A stretch of DNA of 64,000 nucleotides from Oscillospiraceae bacterium (GTDB lineage: Bacteria > Bacillota > Clostridia > Oscillospirales > Ruminococcaceae): positions 1 through 64,000 of the forward strand of contig JAHDPQ010000040.1 of NCBI GenBank assembly GCA_018434245.1, read 5' to 3'. Positions 36,589 through 44,613 of the stretch are shown in pieces. Below the pieces are notes generated by a model. That model was not told where the DNA came from. It saw nothing but the letters and a program-made list of their open reading frames with translations, and ran no database searches. Positions within the stretch are counted from its first letter, which is position 1. Each line of letters starts with the position of its first letter. The translations under genes were made by a program, and so were the position numbers.

Positions 36589-36617
36589 TTGACAAAAGGC
36601 GCGGCTATGCGTATAAT
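36589..36617 (+). promoter_or_regulatory. Perfect-consensus sigma-A promoter of yceD-rpmF
   Basis: TTGACA (36589-36594), 17-base spacer, TATAAT (36612-36617): full match at both hexamers. The predicted start is near 36624, giving a leader of about 114 nt. Confidence 0.85.
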
Positions 36618-36633
36618 ATGTTTTGTGTTTCTG

Positions 36634-36710
36634 CCCAGCTTGGGCGGAAAAAATAGAACCATGCGGCTTCATGCAGGAACCGTGTTTGAACCATCGGCCT
36701 GCGTGAAGCC
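36634..36710 (+). promoter_or_regulatory. Structured leader of yceD-rpmF
   Basis: Two hairpins fill the leader. The first pairs TTCTGCCCA with TGGGCGGAA (about 36630-36650). The second pairs 36665-36677 with 36698-36710 over 13 bp with one G-U, loop 20. There is no T-tract, so any control would act on translation or stability. Confidence 0.55.
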
Positions 36711-36737
36711 TTGTGCGCCGTTTGGGAGAAGCCGGTC

Positions 36738-37250
36738 ATGCGTATTAACATTCTAGCCTTGGGCCCGGAGGAGCAGCCTGTTCCCTTTGCCGGAACCGTG
36801 GATTTGAGTTATATGGTCCGGTGGGGAGAGGCTCCCTTTCCCGAGCCGGTATCGGTGTCGGGAACAGCTTGCCGCAAGCATGGACAAACCCTGGTGGAGT
36901 TGGAAGCCCAGTACACTCTGCACACCATTTGCGCCCGTTGTCTGCAGCCGGTGGTCCGGCGGGAAACCGCAGACCTTGACTACGTGGTGATGGAGCAGCT
37001 GGAGCAGGACAGCCCACAGGATTGGGTGGAAGCCCCCGGCGGCATGCTGGATATCACCGCCTTGGTGGGGGAAGATCTTTTTCTTGCGCTGGACGCTGCC
37101 AGCCTCTGCTCGAAGGACTGCAAGGGCCTGTGCCCTGCCTGCGGAGCCGACCGCAATCAAACAGACTGCGGCTGTTCCGCCCAGAAAAAAATCGATCCGC
37201 GCTTTGCGGCGCTTTCCAAGCTCTTAGACGACAAGAACGATACACAATAA
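36738..37250 (+). CDS. yceD: DUF177/YceD-family protein
   Basis: A 170-residue protein of the YceD family, nearly always encoded just before rpmF. Family landmarks are the CARCLQPV segment and, near the C-terminus, a Cys-rich ending (CSKDCKGLCPACGADR and DCGC). The ATG at 36738 follows GGGAGAAG; an earlier in-frame start would sit in the leader hairpin. The function is unsettled; in plants and E. coli homologues are linked to 23S rRNA accumulation, so a ribosome assembly role is plausible. Confidence 0.88.
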   Translation: MRINILALGPEEQPVPFAGTVDLSYMVRWGEAPFPEPVSVSGTACRKHGQTLVELEAQYTLHTICARCLQPVVRRETADLDYVVMEQLEQDSPQDWVEAPGGMLDITALVGEDLFLALDAASLCSKDCKGLCPACGADRNQTDCGCSAQKKIDPRFAALSKLLDDKNDTQ

Positions 37251-37283
37251 GTTCCACTTTTTTTAACGAAGGAGGTGCCCAAG

Positions 37284-37466
37284 GTGGCAGTACCAAAGAC
37301 AAAACACAGCCAGGCGCGCAAAAACAAGAGAAGGTCCAATGTTTGGAAGCTGAGCGCGCCCGCTCTTTCCAAATGCACTCAGTGCGGCGCTCTAAAAACC
37401 CCTCATCGGGTTTGTTCTGATTGCGGTTATTACAACGGTCGTCAGATCATTGTAAAGGAAGACTAG
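37284..37466 (+). CDS. rpmF: 50S ribosomal protein L32
   Basis: A 60-residue ribosomal protein. MAVPKTKHSQARKNKRR is the L32 N-terminus, and a CxxC...CxxC zinc ribbon follows (CTQC, CSDC). GTG 37284 lies eight bases after AAGGAGG. It is co-transcribed with yceD and followed by a 9-bp hairpin. Confidence 0.97.
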   Translation: MAVPKTKHSQARKNKRRSNVWKLSAPALSKCTQCGALKTPHRVCSDCGYYNGRQIIVKED

Positions 37467-37484
37467 CAGTGATTGTTTCAGAAT

Positions 37485-37511
37485 AGAGGTGGATTGTTAC
37501 AGTCCACCTCT
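37485..37511 (+). terminator. Hairpin after rpmF
   Basis: AGAGGTGGA (37485-37493) and TCCACCTCT (37503-37511) with a 9-base loop. The tail is TGGTGTATT, so it is a weak terminator. The same 9-bp arms recur exactly at 37768-37795. Confidence 0.55.
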
Positions 37512-37540
37512 TGGTGTATTCCTGATGTTAACTTGCTTGT

Positions 37541-37755
37541 GAGGGGTATCCGGTACCCCTCATGTTTCTCCTTGGACAAAAACCGGACGGCATAGGCTCT
37601 GCCTGTTGCGGACCCTGTCAACACCCTTGAAGAATTTGGGGCAAAGGTACGGCTGCAATCGGCCGGGCTTCTTTGCGCTGTCCCGGGCAGGGGGTTGCCA
37701 GAGCCGCAAAACAATAAGGGAGCGCTTGGAGGAAGGATGTGTCCCGCACACATCC
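37541..37755 (+). ncRNA. Candidate structured RNA or leader upstream of the radical-SAM gene
   Basis: The 363 bases between rpmF and the next gene hold no ORF but a series of hairpins. GAGGGGTA/TACCCCTC (37541-37548 with 37554-37561). A long rod is closed by GGCTCTG (from about 37593) and CAGAGCC (about 37699), with inner GCAAAG/CTTTGC pairs. GGATGTGT/ACACATCC (37735-37742 with 37748-37755). A strong terminator comes next. I found none of the hallmark motifs of RNase P, tmRNA, SRP RNA, T-box, SAM, FMN or cobalamin RNAs. Confidence 0.4.
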
Positions 37756-37767
37756 GACAGCAGCGGG

Positions 37768-37795
37768 AGAGGTGGAGGCTTTGGATTCCACCTCT
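37768..37795 (+). terminator. Strong intrinsic terminator just before the radical-SAM gene
   Basis: AGAGGTGGA (37768-37776) and TCCACCTCT (37787-37795) followed by GTTTTTTTATTT, about 34 bases before the GTG at 37830. It either ends a small RNA or attenuates the downstream gene. Confidence 0.85.
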
Positions 37796-37829
37796 GTTTT
37801 TTTATTTCTCAAAGTCAGGAGGCTAAGGC

Positions 37830-39140
37830 GTGGGTGTACTCATCTCGGGAATCGAACCCGGCAGCCCGGCGGCTCGGGCGGGCATTCAGCCCGGCCAAAT
37901 TCTGGAGCGCATCGACGGGCAGACCATTCAGGATGTGCTGGATTATCGATTTTATATGACCAACACAGCTCCCACGCTGGAGCTTGTGGACCCCAAGGGC
38001 ACCCAGCGCCGGGTGACAGTGAAAAAGAGGGAGTACGAGGATCTGGGCCTTGTCTTTGACACCTACCTCATGGACCAGCAGCGCAGTTGCAGGAACCGCT
38101 GCGTCTTCTGCTTTATCGACCAGCTGCCAAAGGGGCTGCGCCAAAGCCTCTATTTTAAGGATGACGACGCCCGGATGTCCTTTCTCTTCGGCAACTACGT
38201 CACCCTGACCAACCTGACCCAGCGGGAGATTGAACGAATCCTTACCATGCACATCAGCCCGGTGAACATCTCGGTCCACACCACCGACCCCGATCTGCGG
38301 GTAAAGATGATGGGCAATCCTCGGGCGGGGGAGGTGCTTCGCTGGCTGCCTCAGCTGGCAGAGGGGGGGATTCGCCTCAACACCCAGTTGGTCCTTTGCC
38401 CCGGCCTCAACGACGGCAAAGCTCTGGACCGCAGCCTTGCCGACCTGTCCGCTCTGGCTCCTAACATGCAGAGTATAGCTGTGGTGCCGGTGGGGTTGAC
38501 CGCCCATCGGGAAGGCCTTGCTCCCCTTCGCCTCTTTACCCGGCAGGAGGCCGCCGATGTCATCGACTTGGTAGGCTCCTACGGCGACAAGATGGAGCAG
38601 CTCCACGGGGAGCGCATCTGCTACGCCGCCGACGAGTTTTATCTTCTGGCGGGGCGGACGATGCCTCCGGCTGAGTTTTACGGCGCTTTTGACCAGCTGG
38701 AAAACGGGGTGGGTCTCTGGAGCCTGCTGCGTCAGGAGCTTTATGACGCCTTGGAGGACAGGCCTTCCCGCTCTGTAAACCGGAAGGTTGCGCTGGCCAC
38801 CGGAGTGGCTGCCCTTCCCCTTTTGCAGGAGCTGGCTCAGGCTGCCTGCCGCCATTTTCCCGGCCTTGCCGTTCAGGTGGAGGCGGTAGAAAATAAGCTC
38901 TTTGGCCCCCGCATTCAGGTGGCGGGGCTGGTGTCCGGAAGAGACTTGATGGATGCCATGAAAGAGCGGATTCGGCCCGGTAGCGATGCCCTGCTGATTC
39001 CTCAGGTGATGCTCCGCTACGAGGGGGACCTCTTTCTGGACGACGTGAGCCTTGTTCAAGTGGAGGAGACTCTGGGCCTTCAGGTCATCCCGGTTCCCAA
39101 CAGCGGCGAGGCTCTGTTGGACGCCCTGCTGGGGGAGTAA
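37830..39140 (+). CDS. PDZ-radical SAM protein with DUF512
   Basis: A 436-residue protein with three parts: an N-terminal PDZ-like domain (ISGIEPGSPAARAGIQPGQ), a radical-SAM-like region with the cluster motif CRNRCVFC (Cys-x3-Cys-x2-Cys, about residues 87-94) and a C-terminal DUF512. The GTG follows CAGGAGGCTAAGG. The family is widespread in cyanobacteria and clostridia, with no established reaction. A terminator lies 34 bases upstream, so expression may depend on read-through. The next gene begins 75 bases later. Confidence 0.85.
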   Translation: MGVLISGIEPGSPAARAGIQPGQILERIDGQTIQDVLDYRFYMTNTAPTLELVDPKGTQRRVTVKKREYEDLGLVFDTYLMDQQRSCRNRCVFCFIDQLPKGLRQSLYFKDDDARMSFLFGNYVTLTNLTQREIERILTMHISPVNISVHTTDPDLRVKMMGNPRAGEVLRWLPQLAEGGIRLNTQLVLCPGLNDGKALDRSLADLSALAPNMQSIAVVPVGLTAHREGLAPLRLFTRQEAADVIDLVGSYGDKMEQLHGERICYAADEFYLLAGRTMPPAEFYGAFDQLENGVGLWSLLRQELYDALEDRPSRSVNRKVALATGVAALPLLQELAQAACRHFPGLAVQVEAVENKLFGPRIQVAGLVSGRDLMDAMKERIRPGSDALLIPQVMLRYEGDLFLDDVSLVQVEETLGLQVIPVPNSGEALLDALLGE

Positions 39141-39215
39141 GCTCCAGCTTAATGCTTCAATATCCTGGTTTTAAGGTGACACTTTAGGTATGTTCTGTGA
39201 AAAGGAGGGGAAGGG

Positions 39216-41300
39216 ATGAATCTTCGCTCCCTGCGTTGGCGGCGTTGGATTGTGGCGGCTGTAGCTTTGACCGTCGTGGGAATCTATGTAGCCCGATTGA
39301 TGAGCATTCAGATCATCAACGCCGAGGAGTACAAAAAGATTCTGGACGGCAGCTACATCAGCACTCAGGTGGTCAAGGCCACCCGGGGAGAGATTGTAGA
39401 CCGCACCGGAAAGCCCCTCACCGTCAACCGCATGGGCTACGATGTGATTCTGGATAAGGCGTGGCTTCCCGCCGCCTCCCAGAACGAGGTTTTGCAGCGG
39501 CTGATGCAGCTCTGCGAGGAGTTGGGGGAGGAGTGGACCGACAATCTGCCCATTTCCAAGGAGCCTCCCTTTGGGGTGCTGTCCGGTCGGGAAGAGGCCA
39601 TGGACAAACTGCGCAGCTTTTTGGGGATTCAGAGCTACGCTACCGCCGAGGACGCCATGTATCAGCTGGTACAGCGGTACAAGCTGGAGGAGTTTGAGCC
39701 TGCCGACCAGCGCAAAATCGCCGGTGTGCGGTACGAGATGGAGCAGCGGGGCTTTGCCTTTAACGTGCCCTACACCTTTGCCACCGATGTTTCCATCGAT
39801 TCGGTGGTTCGCATCAAGGAGCGGAGCTACCAGCTGGCCGGGGTGGATGTGGTGGAAAACGCCATCCGCCGGTACGAAAATGGCATAATCGCTCCCCACA
39901 TCATCGGAACCGTTGGCCCTATCTACCGGGAGGAGTACCCGGAGCTGAAGGAAAAAGGCTACGCTATGGACGATATTGTGGGCAAGGAAGGTGCGGAAAA
40001 AGCCTTTGAAAGCGTGCTGCGTGGGGTTAATGGCAAGCGGGAAATCCATCTGGAAAGCGGCAACGTGGTGATCAAGGATGTGGAGAGCCAACCCCCGGTT
40101 CCCGGAGATACAGTGGTGCTCTCTCTGGACACCGACCTGCAGCTCACCCTTCAGAAGGCGCTGGAGGATCAAATCAAATACCTGCAGGAAAACGAGCCGG
40201 AGGGCAAGGGCAAGGAAGCCGACGCCGGAGCCGCCGTGGTGCTGGACGTGAAAACCGGGGAGATTCTGGCCATGGCCACCTATCCCTCCTACGACCTTGC
40301 CACCTACCGTCAGGATTTTTCTGCCCTGCTGGCCGATCCCCGCAGGCCCCTGGTTAACCGGGCACTGCAGGGGGAATACGCTCCCGGCTCCACCTATAAG
40401 CCCAGTACCGCCCTTGCCGGATGGAGCGCCGGCATTATCGACAAAAGCCAGCTGATCAACTGTCAGCAGGCCTATGGTGTGGGCAGCCACGTCTTCACCT
40501 GCCTTTCCTACCATGGCCCCATCAATTTGGTGCGGGCCCTGAGCCGCTCCTGCAACATCTATTTTTACGATACCGGCCGCCGGGCCGGCATCGAAGTCGT
40601 GGATTCCATGGCTTCCCAGCTGGGATTGGGAGAGCCTACCGGCATCGAACTACCGGAAAAGACAGGAGTGCGCTCCAATCCCGCCACCAAGCTGCAAAAA
40701 CAGGGAGAGCAGTGGTACGAGGGTGACTTGGTACAATCCTCCATCGGGCAGCTGTACAACCAGTTCACTCCCCTACAGCTGGCCAACTATACCGCCACCA
40801 TTGCCAACCGGGGCAAGCGGATGAAGGTGACCATTGTCCACGAAATCCGGGACTATTCCCTGCAACAGGTGGTGGAGTCTACCCAGCCTCAGGTGGTTCA
40901 GGTGGTGGACGCTCCCCCCGAAGCTTTTGAAGCAATTATCGAGGGCATGGTGGCGGCTTCCCGGCCGGGAGGCACGGCTTCCGCCACCTTTGGTTGGTAC
41001 CCTGTGGATGTGGCCTCCAAAACCGGTACCCCCGAAACTGCGGGACTGCCCAACTCTACCTTTATTGCCTTTGCCCCCGCACAGGACCCTCAGATTGCGG
41101 TGGCGGTGGTCATCGAAAAGGGATGGCACGGCTACACCGGCGCACCGGTGGCCCGGGCAGCTTTTGACGCCTACTTTGGCTACGACCAGCAGGCTCCCGA
41201 CCCGGATGCCCTTGGGGAGGAAGCCGCCGGGGAAGCAGGTTCTCTTCCCCAGCCGGGGGAGCTTCTCAGTCAAGAGGGGGAAGCATCTCAACTACCATGA
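39216..41300 (+). CDS. Class B penicillin-binding protein (PBP2/SpoVD type transpeptidase)
   Basis: A 694-residue peptidoglycan transpeptidase with one N-terminal membrane anchor (about 12-30), a dimerisation domain (TRGEIVDRTGKPL) and a penicillin-binding domain. The three active-site motifs are STYK (about 392), SCN (about 445) and KTG (about 602). The ATG follows AAAGGAGGGGAAGGG. The C-terminus is an acidic, Glu/Ala/Pro-rich tail. No RodA/FtsW partner lies next to it, so an elongasome, divisome or spore-cortex role cannot be decided. Confidence 0.92.
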   Translation: MNLRSLRWRRWIVAAVALTVVGIYVARLMSIQIINAEEYKKILDGSYISTQVVKATRGEIVDRTGKPLTVNRMGYDVILDKAWLPAASQNEVLQRLMQLCEELGEEWTDNLPISKEPPFGVLSGREEAMDKLRSFLGIQSYATAEDAMYQLVQRYKLEEFEPADQRKIAGVRYEMEQRGFAFNVPYTFATDVSIDSVVRIKERSYQLAGVDVVENAIRRYENGIIAPHIIGTVGPIYREEYPELKEKGYAMDDIVGKEGAEKAFESVLRGVNGKREIHLESGNVVIKDVESQPPVPGDTVVLSLDTDLQLTLQKALEDQIKYLQENEPEGKGKEADAGAAVVLDVKTGEILAMATYPSYDLATYRQDFSALLADPRRPLVNRALQGEYAPGSTYKPSTALAGWSAGIIDKSQLINCQQAYGVGSHVFTCLSYHGPINLVRALSRSCNIYFYDTGRRAGIEVVDSMASQLGLGEPTGIELPEKTGVRSNPATKLQKQGEQWYEGDLVQSSIGQLYNQFTPLQLANYTATIANRGKRMKVTIVHEIRDYSLQQVVESTQPQVVQVVDAPPEAFEAIIEGMVAASRPGGTASATFGWYPVDVASKTGTPETAGLPNSTFIAFAPAQDPQIAVAVVIEKGWHGYTGAPVARAAFDAYFGYDQQAPDPDALGEEAAGEAGSLPQPGELLSQEGEASQLP

Positions 41301-41316
41301 CTGGAAGGAGAAAAAG

Positions 41317-41529
41317 ATGAAACGCTTATGTTCCGCTTTGGCGGCGGTTTTTTCCCTGTTGTCGCTGGCCGGTTGTTCTCGCTCCGCCGGCAGCATTGGC
41401 ATCATCGGCGGCGCCGACGGCCCAACGGCGATTTATATGACGTTTCCGGCTATCCGCTGGGTACCGGTGGCATTCGTCATCTTTGTGTTGGCCGTCATTG
41501 GCATTGCTCTTTGGATCAAACACAAATAG
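41317..41529 (+). CDS. 70-residue lipoprotein-like peptide with an OadB signature
   Basis: Begins MKRLCSAL with a hydrophobic core and an LAGC lipobox (Cys about residue 19). Then comes IGIIGGADGPTAIYMT, which matches a conserved stretch of the beta subunit of sodium-pumping decarboxylases (OadB/GcdB). One membrane helix near the C-terminus (PVAFVIFVLAVIGIALW) and KHK follow. GGAAGGAG precedes the ATG, and a strong terminator lies right after the stop, so it is a real gene. It is far too short to be a decarboxylase subunit (about 400 residues). The role is unknown. Confidence 0.8.
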   Translation: MKRLCSALAAVFSLLSLAGCSRSAGSIGIIGGADGPTAIYMTFPAIRWVPVAFVIFVLAVIGIALWIKHK

Positions 41530-41537
41530 AACCAGAA

Positions 41538-41561
41538 AAGGAAGGCGCCTGCGCCTTCCTT
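41538..41561 (+). terminator. Terminator after the small OadB-motif gene
   Basis: AAGGAAGGCGC (41538-41548) and GCGCCTTCCTT (41551-41561) with a two-base loop, followed by a T-run. The A-run before the left arm makes it usable for the convergent ldh gene too. Confidence 0.9.
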
Positions 41562-41580
41562 TTTTTGTGGAATCAGATGA

Positions 41581-42567
41581 TTAGCTACGGGGGAGGATGG
41601 TGTTCTCCAAGGGGCGGCCCTGCTCCAAAGCGCAGATGTTTTCCAAGGTCACCATGGCAATGGCCTGCATGGCCTCCCGGGTGAAGAAGGCCTGATGAGA
41701 GGTGACCAGCACATTGGGTAGGGTCAGCAGCCGGGAAAGCTCCTCATCCCGGATGATCTCCCCGGAGCGGTCCTCAAAGAAATAATCGCTTTCCTCCTCG
41801 TAGACATCCAACCCGGCACCACCGATCTGGCCGTCGATCAGGCCTTCTAACAGGGCCTCGGTGTCGATCAAAGCTCCCCGAGAGGTGTTGAGGATGACCA
41901 CCCCCTTTTTCATCTCCTTCACCCTGCGTTTATTGATCATGTGGTAGGTGTCAGGGGTGAGGGGACAGTGGAGGGATATGACGTCGGAGGCGGTAAACAG
42001 CCGGTCCAGGGGGACATATTCCAGCTGATCCTCCTTGGGAAAGGGATCGTAAGCCAGCACCCGCATCCCAAAACCAAGGGCAATGTCTGCAAAAATAGAG
42101 CCAATTTGCCCGGTTCCGATGATGCCGGCGGTTTTGCCCGCCAGATCAAAGCCCATCAGGCCGTTGATGGAAAAATTGTTGTCCCGGATACGGTAGTAGG
42201 CCCGGTGAGTTTTGCGGTTGACCGAAAGCAGCAGAGCGGCGGTGTGTTCCGCTACAGCCGACGGAGAATAGCTGGGCACTCTGACCACTGGAAGCTGCGC
42301 CTTTGCGGCGGCGGCCACATCCACATTGTTGTATCCGGCGCAGCGCATGGCCAGCATCCGAACGCCACACTTCTTGAGCACCCCCACGGTTTCGGCACAG
42401 ATGTTGTCGTTGACAAAGGCGCAGGCCACATCGTACCCTTTGGCCAGCACCGCCGTATCGGCACCAAGGCGGTAATCGCAGTAGCGGATCTCGTAGCCAT
42501 ACTCCTTGGAAAGTGGCTCAAACCAAATATAGTCGTAGGGTTTGGTATCAAAAAAGGCGATGTTCAT
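41581..42567 (-). CDS. D-isomer-specific 2-hydroxyacid dehydrogenase (D-lactate dehydrogenase type)
   Basis: A 328-residue NAD-dependent enzyme. Visible are the Rossmann motif GIIGTGQIGS, the catalytic Arg in NTSRGALID, Glu in AGLDVYEEE and His in SHQAFFT. The MRCAGYNNVD stretch is typical of D-lactate dehydrogenases (LdhA). I chose the internal Met at 42567, which has AAGGGAG seven bases upstream, over one six residues earlier. It converts pyruvate to D-lactate in fermentation, or acts on a related 2-oxoacid. Monocistronic and convergent with the PBP operon. Confidence 0.9.
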   Translation of the reverse strand: MNIAFFDTKPYDYIWFEPLSKEYGYEIRYCDYRLGADTAVLAKGYDVACAFVNDNICAETVGVLKKCGVRMLAMRCAGYNNVDVAAAAKAQLPVVRVPSYSPSAVAEHTAALLLSVNRKTHRAYYRIRDNNFSINGLMGFDLAGKTAGIIGTGQIGSIFADIALGFGMRVLAYDPFPKEDQLEYVPLDRLFTASDVISLHCPLTPDTYHMINKRRVKEMKKGVVILNTSRGALIDTEALLEGLIDGQIGGAGLDVYEEESDYFFEDRSGEIIRDEELSRLLTLPNVLVTSHQAFFTREAMQAIAMVTLENICALEQGRPLENTILPRS

Positions 42568-42651
42568 CACAGGGCTCCCTTCCATTTCATGCTGTTGTTA
42601 GTATGCCGAATGAATGGAAGAAAAAACTTCGGCAGGAAGAGGCAAAAAACA

Positions 42652-42680
42652 TTGACAGGAGAGGTGGCATCGAGTAAACT
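42652..42680 (+). promoter_or_regulatory. Predicted promoter of ttcA
   Basis: TTGACA (42652-42657) and TAAACT (42675-42680), 17-base spacer, 37 bases before the ATG. Confidence 0.6.
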
Positions 42681-42716
42681 AAGGGAGTTTATAAACTCTT
42701 GGTTTTGGAGGCAACG

Positions 42717-43430
42717 ATGCAGCAGATTTTGGGGGCGATGCGCAAGGCTGTCGCCGATTACGATATGATTCAAAATGGCGACGGCATTGCGGTGGGAGTT
42801 AGCGGCGGCAAGGATTCCCTTGTTCTGCTGGCGGGCCTTGCCCACCTGAAAAAATTTATTGGGATTGACTATCAGCTGGTGGCTCTGACCATTGACCCCT
42901 GCTTTCACGGCAGGCAGACGGATTACACAGCGGTGACGGGTCTTTGCGGCAGACTGGGAATTCCCCACATCATTCGCCGCAGCCAGCTGGGGGAGATTCT
43001 TCTGGTGGAGCGGAAAGAGAAAAATCCCTGTAGCCTTTGCGCTAGGATGCGCCGGGGGATGCTCCACGATATGGCAAAGGAAGAGGGCTGCAACAAAATT
43101 GCGCTGGGCCACCACCGGGACGATGCGGTGGAGACGTTTTTAATGAACCTGATGCACGAGGGGCGGCTGGGTAGCTTTCAGCCGGTGAGCTACCTTTCCC
43201 GCAAGGATTTAACCATGATTCGCCCTCTCTGCCTTTCCACCGAGCGGGATGTGGCCTCCTGTGCCCGGCGGGAAGGGCTTCCCGTTGTGGGCAAAAACTG
43301 CCCCGTAGACGGCGCCACCACCCGTCAGGAGACCAAGCAATGGCTGCGGGAGGCGGAAAAGGAAAAGTTCCCCGGGATTTCCAAAAAGCTGTTTGGGGCC
43401 ATCTGCCGGGCCCATCTTTCCGGCTGGTGA
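42717..43430 (+). CDS. ttcA: TtcA-family tRNA 2-thiolation protein
   Basis: A 237-residue PP-loop ATPase with SGGKDS near residue 28, typical of enzymes that adenylate tRNA cytidine 32 for thiolation. A CSLCARM motif and GHHRDDAVETF follow the TtcA pattern. The ATG 42717 follows GGAGG by six bases. Some homologues in anaerobes act on other thiolation targets, so C32 specificity is by family. A strong terminator follows. Confidence 0.87.
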   Translation: MQQILGAMRKAVADYDMIQNGDGIAVGVSGGKDSLVLLAGLAHLKKFIGIDYQLVALTIDPCFHGRQTDYTAVTGLCGRLGIPHIIRRSQLGEILLVERKEKNPCSLCARMRRGMLHDMAKEEGCNKIALGHHRDDAVETFLMNLMHEGRLGSFQPVSYLSRKDLTMIRPLCLSTERDVASCARREGLPVVGKNCPVDGATTRQETKQWLREAEKEKFPGISKKLFGAICRAHLSGW

Positions 43431-43466
43431 GAAAAACCACCGTCGCCGATTCGTATTGAGATCAAA

Positions 43467-43492
43467 AACAGGTCCCTGTACAGGGGCCTGTT
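43467..43492 (+). terminator. Terminator of ttcA
   Basis: AACAGGTCCCTG (43467-43478) pairs with CAGGGGCCTGTT (43481-43492), one G-U, followed by TTTTTGAT. Confidence 0.9.
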
Positions 43493-43580
43493 TTTTTGAT
43501 GCAGAGCACTTACCAGCGCTGAAATTCTACGCTGGGAAAGGCTGCGCTGGGTGGAGAACCGCCATCCTTTTTTTATGGCA

Positions 43581-44279
43581 TCATCCGATCAGCTCGTTGC
43601 GGTGGAGGGCGTACAGCTTGCGGGAGAGGGGCTTGGGCCGTTGGAGGGTGCTCAATTCCGTCACCGAGAGCGTTTGGGTCATGGGCAGCCGCATACCTGG
43701 GGGAGAGAGGAAGCCATCCTTCAGGGGAGAGAGGGGGATGGGGGTGCAGACACAGTGAAACTGGTTGGTGACGGCCACCACGTAAACCCCTGCCAGCTGG
43801 GCGGCGTTCCAGGCGCCGGTCAGCACCATACTGCTGGAATAGTCCCCCTGCAGGATGCTCTGGTTGCAGAGAATGATCTGGGCTCCCATAGCAGCGGCGA
43901 TGCGGGCTACCTCGGGGCGGTAGATATCCACATCCACACATAGGAAGATGCTGCCCATCTCGCTGGGGAAGATGTTGAGAGAAGCGCTCTTTTTCCCACC
44001 TGCTACTCTGTGGGCAGGGCTGTTGTGCAGAGCCTTTTGGGCTCCAGCCACCTTGCCCTGAGGGTCGATAAGGCACATGCACTGGTACCCCATCAGCACA
44101 AAGCGTTCCGGCACCAGCCACACCTGATAGTGGCGGGCGTATTTACAGCAGCGGCGCAGATACTCTCTGGTCTGGGGTTCCGGTACCGGCTGCCCTGTCT
44201 CGGTGGCAAACATAACAAAATTGCTGCCCCAAGCCGGGGAGGTCCAGGGCTCTCCCACGCTTAACGCAAGCTCCTTCAT
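43581..44279 (-). CDS. Carbon-nitrogen hydrolase (nitrilase superfamily), short form
   Basis: A 232-residue nitrilase-fold protein. The likely nucleophile Cys is in FLCVDVDIYRPEVAR and the catalytic Lys in AGAQKALHN. The first Glu of the triad is not clear, and the N-terminus is shorter than the usual 260-280 residues, missing part of the first alpha/beta unit. The ATG at 44279 is preceded by AAGGGGGTGG; a GTG three codons earlier is possible. It could be an amidase with an unusual N-terminus or a non-catalytic relative. It stands alone, without an informative neighbour. Confidence 0.72.
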   Translation of the reverse strand: MKELALSVGEPWTSPAWGSNFVMFATETGQPVPEPQTREYLRRCCKYARHYQVWLVPERFVLMGYQCMCLIDPQGKVAGAQKALHNSPAHRVAGGKKSASLNIFPSEMGSIFLCVDVDIYRPEVARIAAAMGAQIILCNQSILQGDYSSSMVLTGAWNAAQLAGVYVVAVTNQFHCVCTPIPLSPLKDGFLSPPGMRLPMTQTLSVTELSTLQRPKPLSRKLYALHRNELIG

Positions 44280-44613
44280 AACATCCACCCCCTTGCCGGC
44301 GGATTTCCGCCTGTCTATGTCTTATTATAGCGTCCCTGAATCCGTTGCGCAAGCCGGACTGGTTGCCTCAAATATTTGGGTAGATTATGAGATTGGGCCA
44401 GCGGCCCCAACTTTCGGAAAGGTTGGGGTGTAATCGCTGATGCACTAGATCCCAACAGATTGTTATGCCTTTTGGCAAACCTTAAATGATCAAGGTCGGC
44501 AATAGAGAGAATGCGGAGCAACGGGAAATATGTTCCAAATGCCGTCCCAAAGGTTTGCAGATCTCTGTTAGAATAAAGCTAAGATTCACCATTCTGAAAG
44601 GAGATTACAAACC

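Noticed and set aside
37541..37755. RNase P, tmRNA, SRP RNA, 6S, T-box or SAM riboswitch
   Set aside because: None of the conserved cores (for example the SRP GGAAG loop, T-box GGnACCGCG, RNase P GAGGAAAGTCC) was found; only the generic hairpin structure is supported.
44203..44433. Plus-strand ORF antisense to the nitrilase-fold gene
   Set aside because: It overlaps the better supported minus-strand gene and lacks recognisable features.
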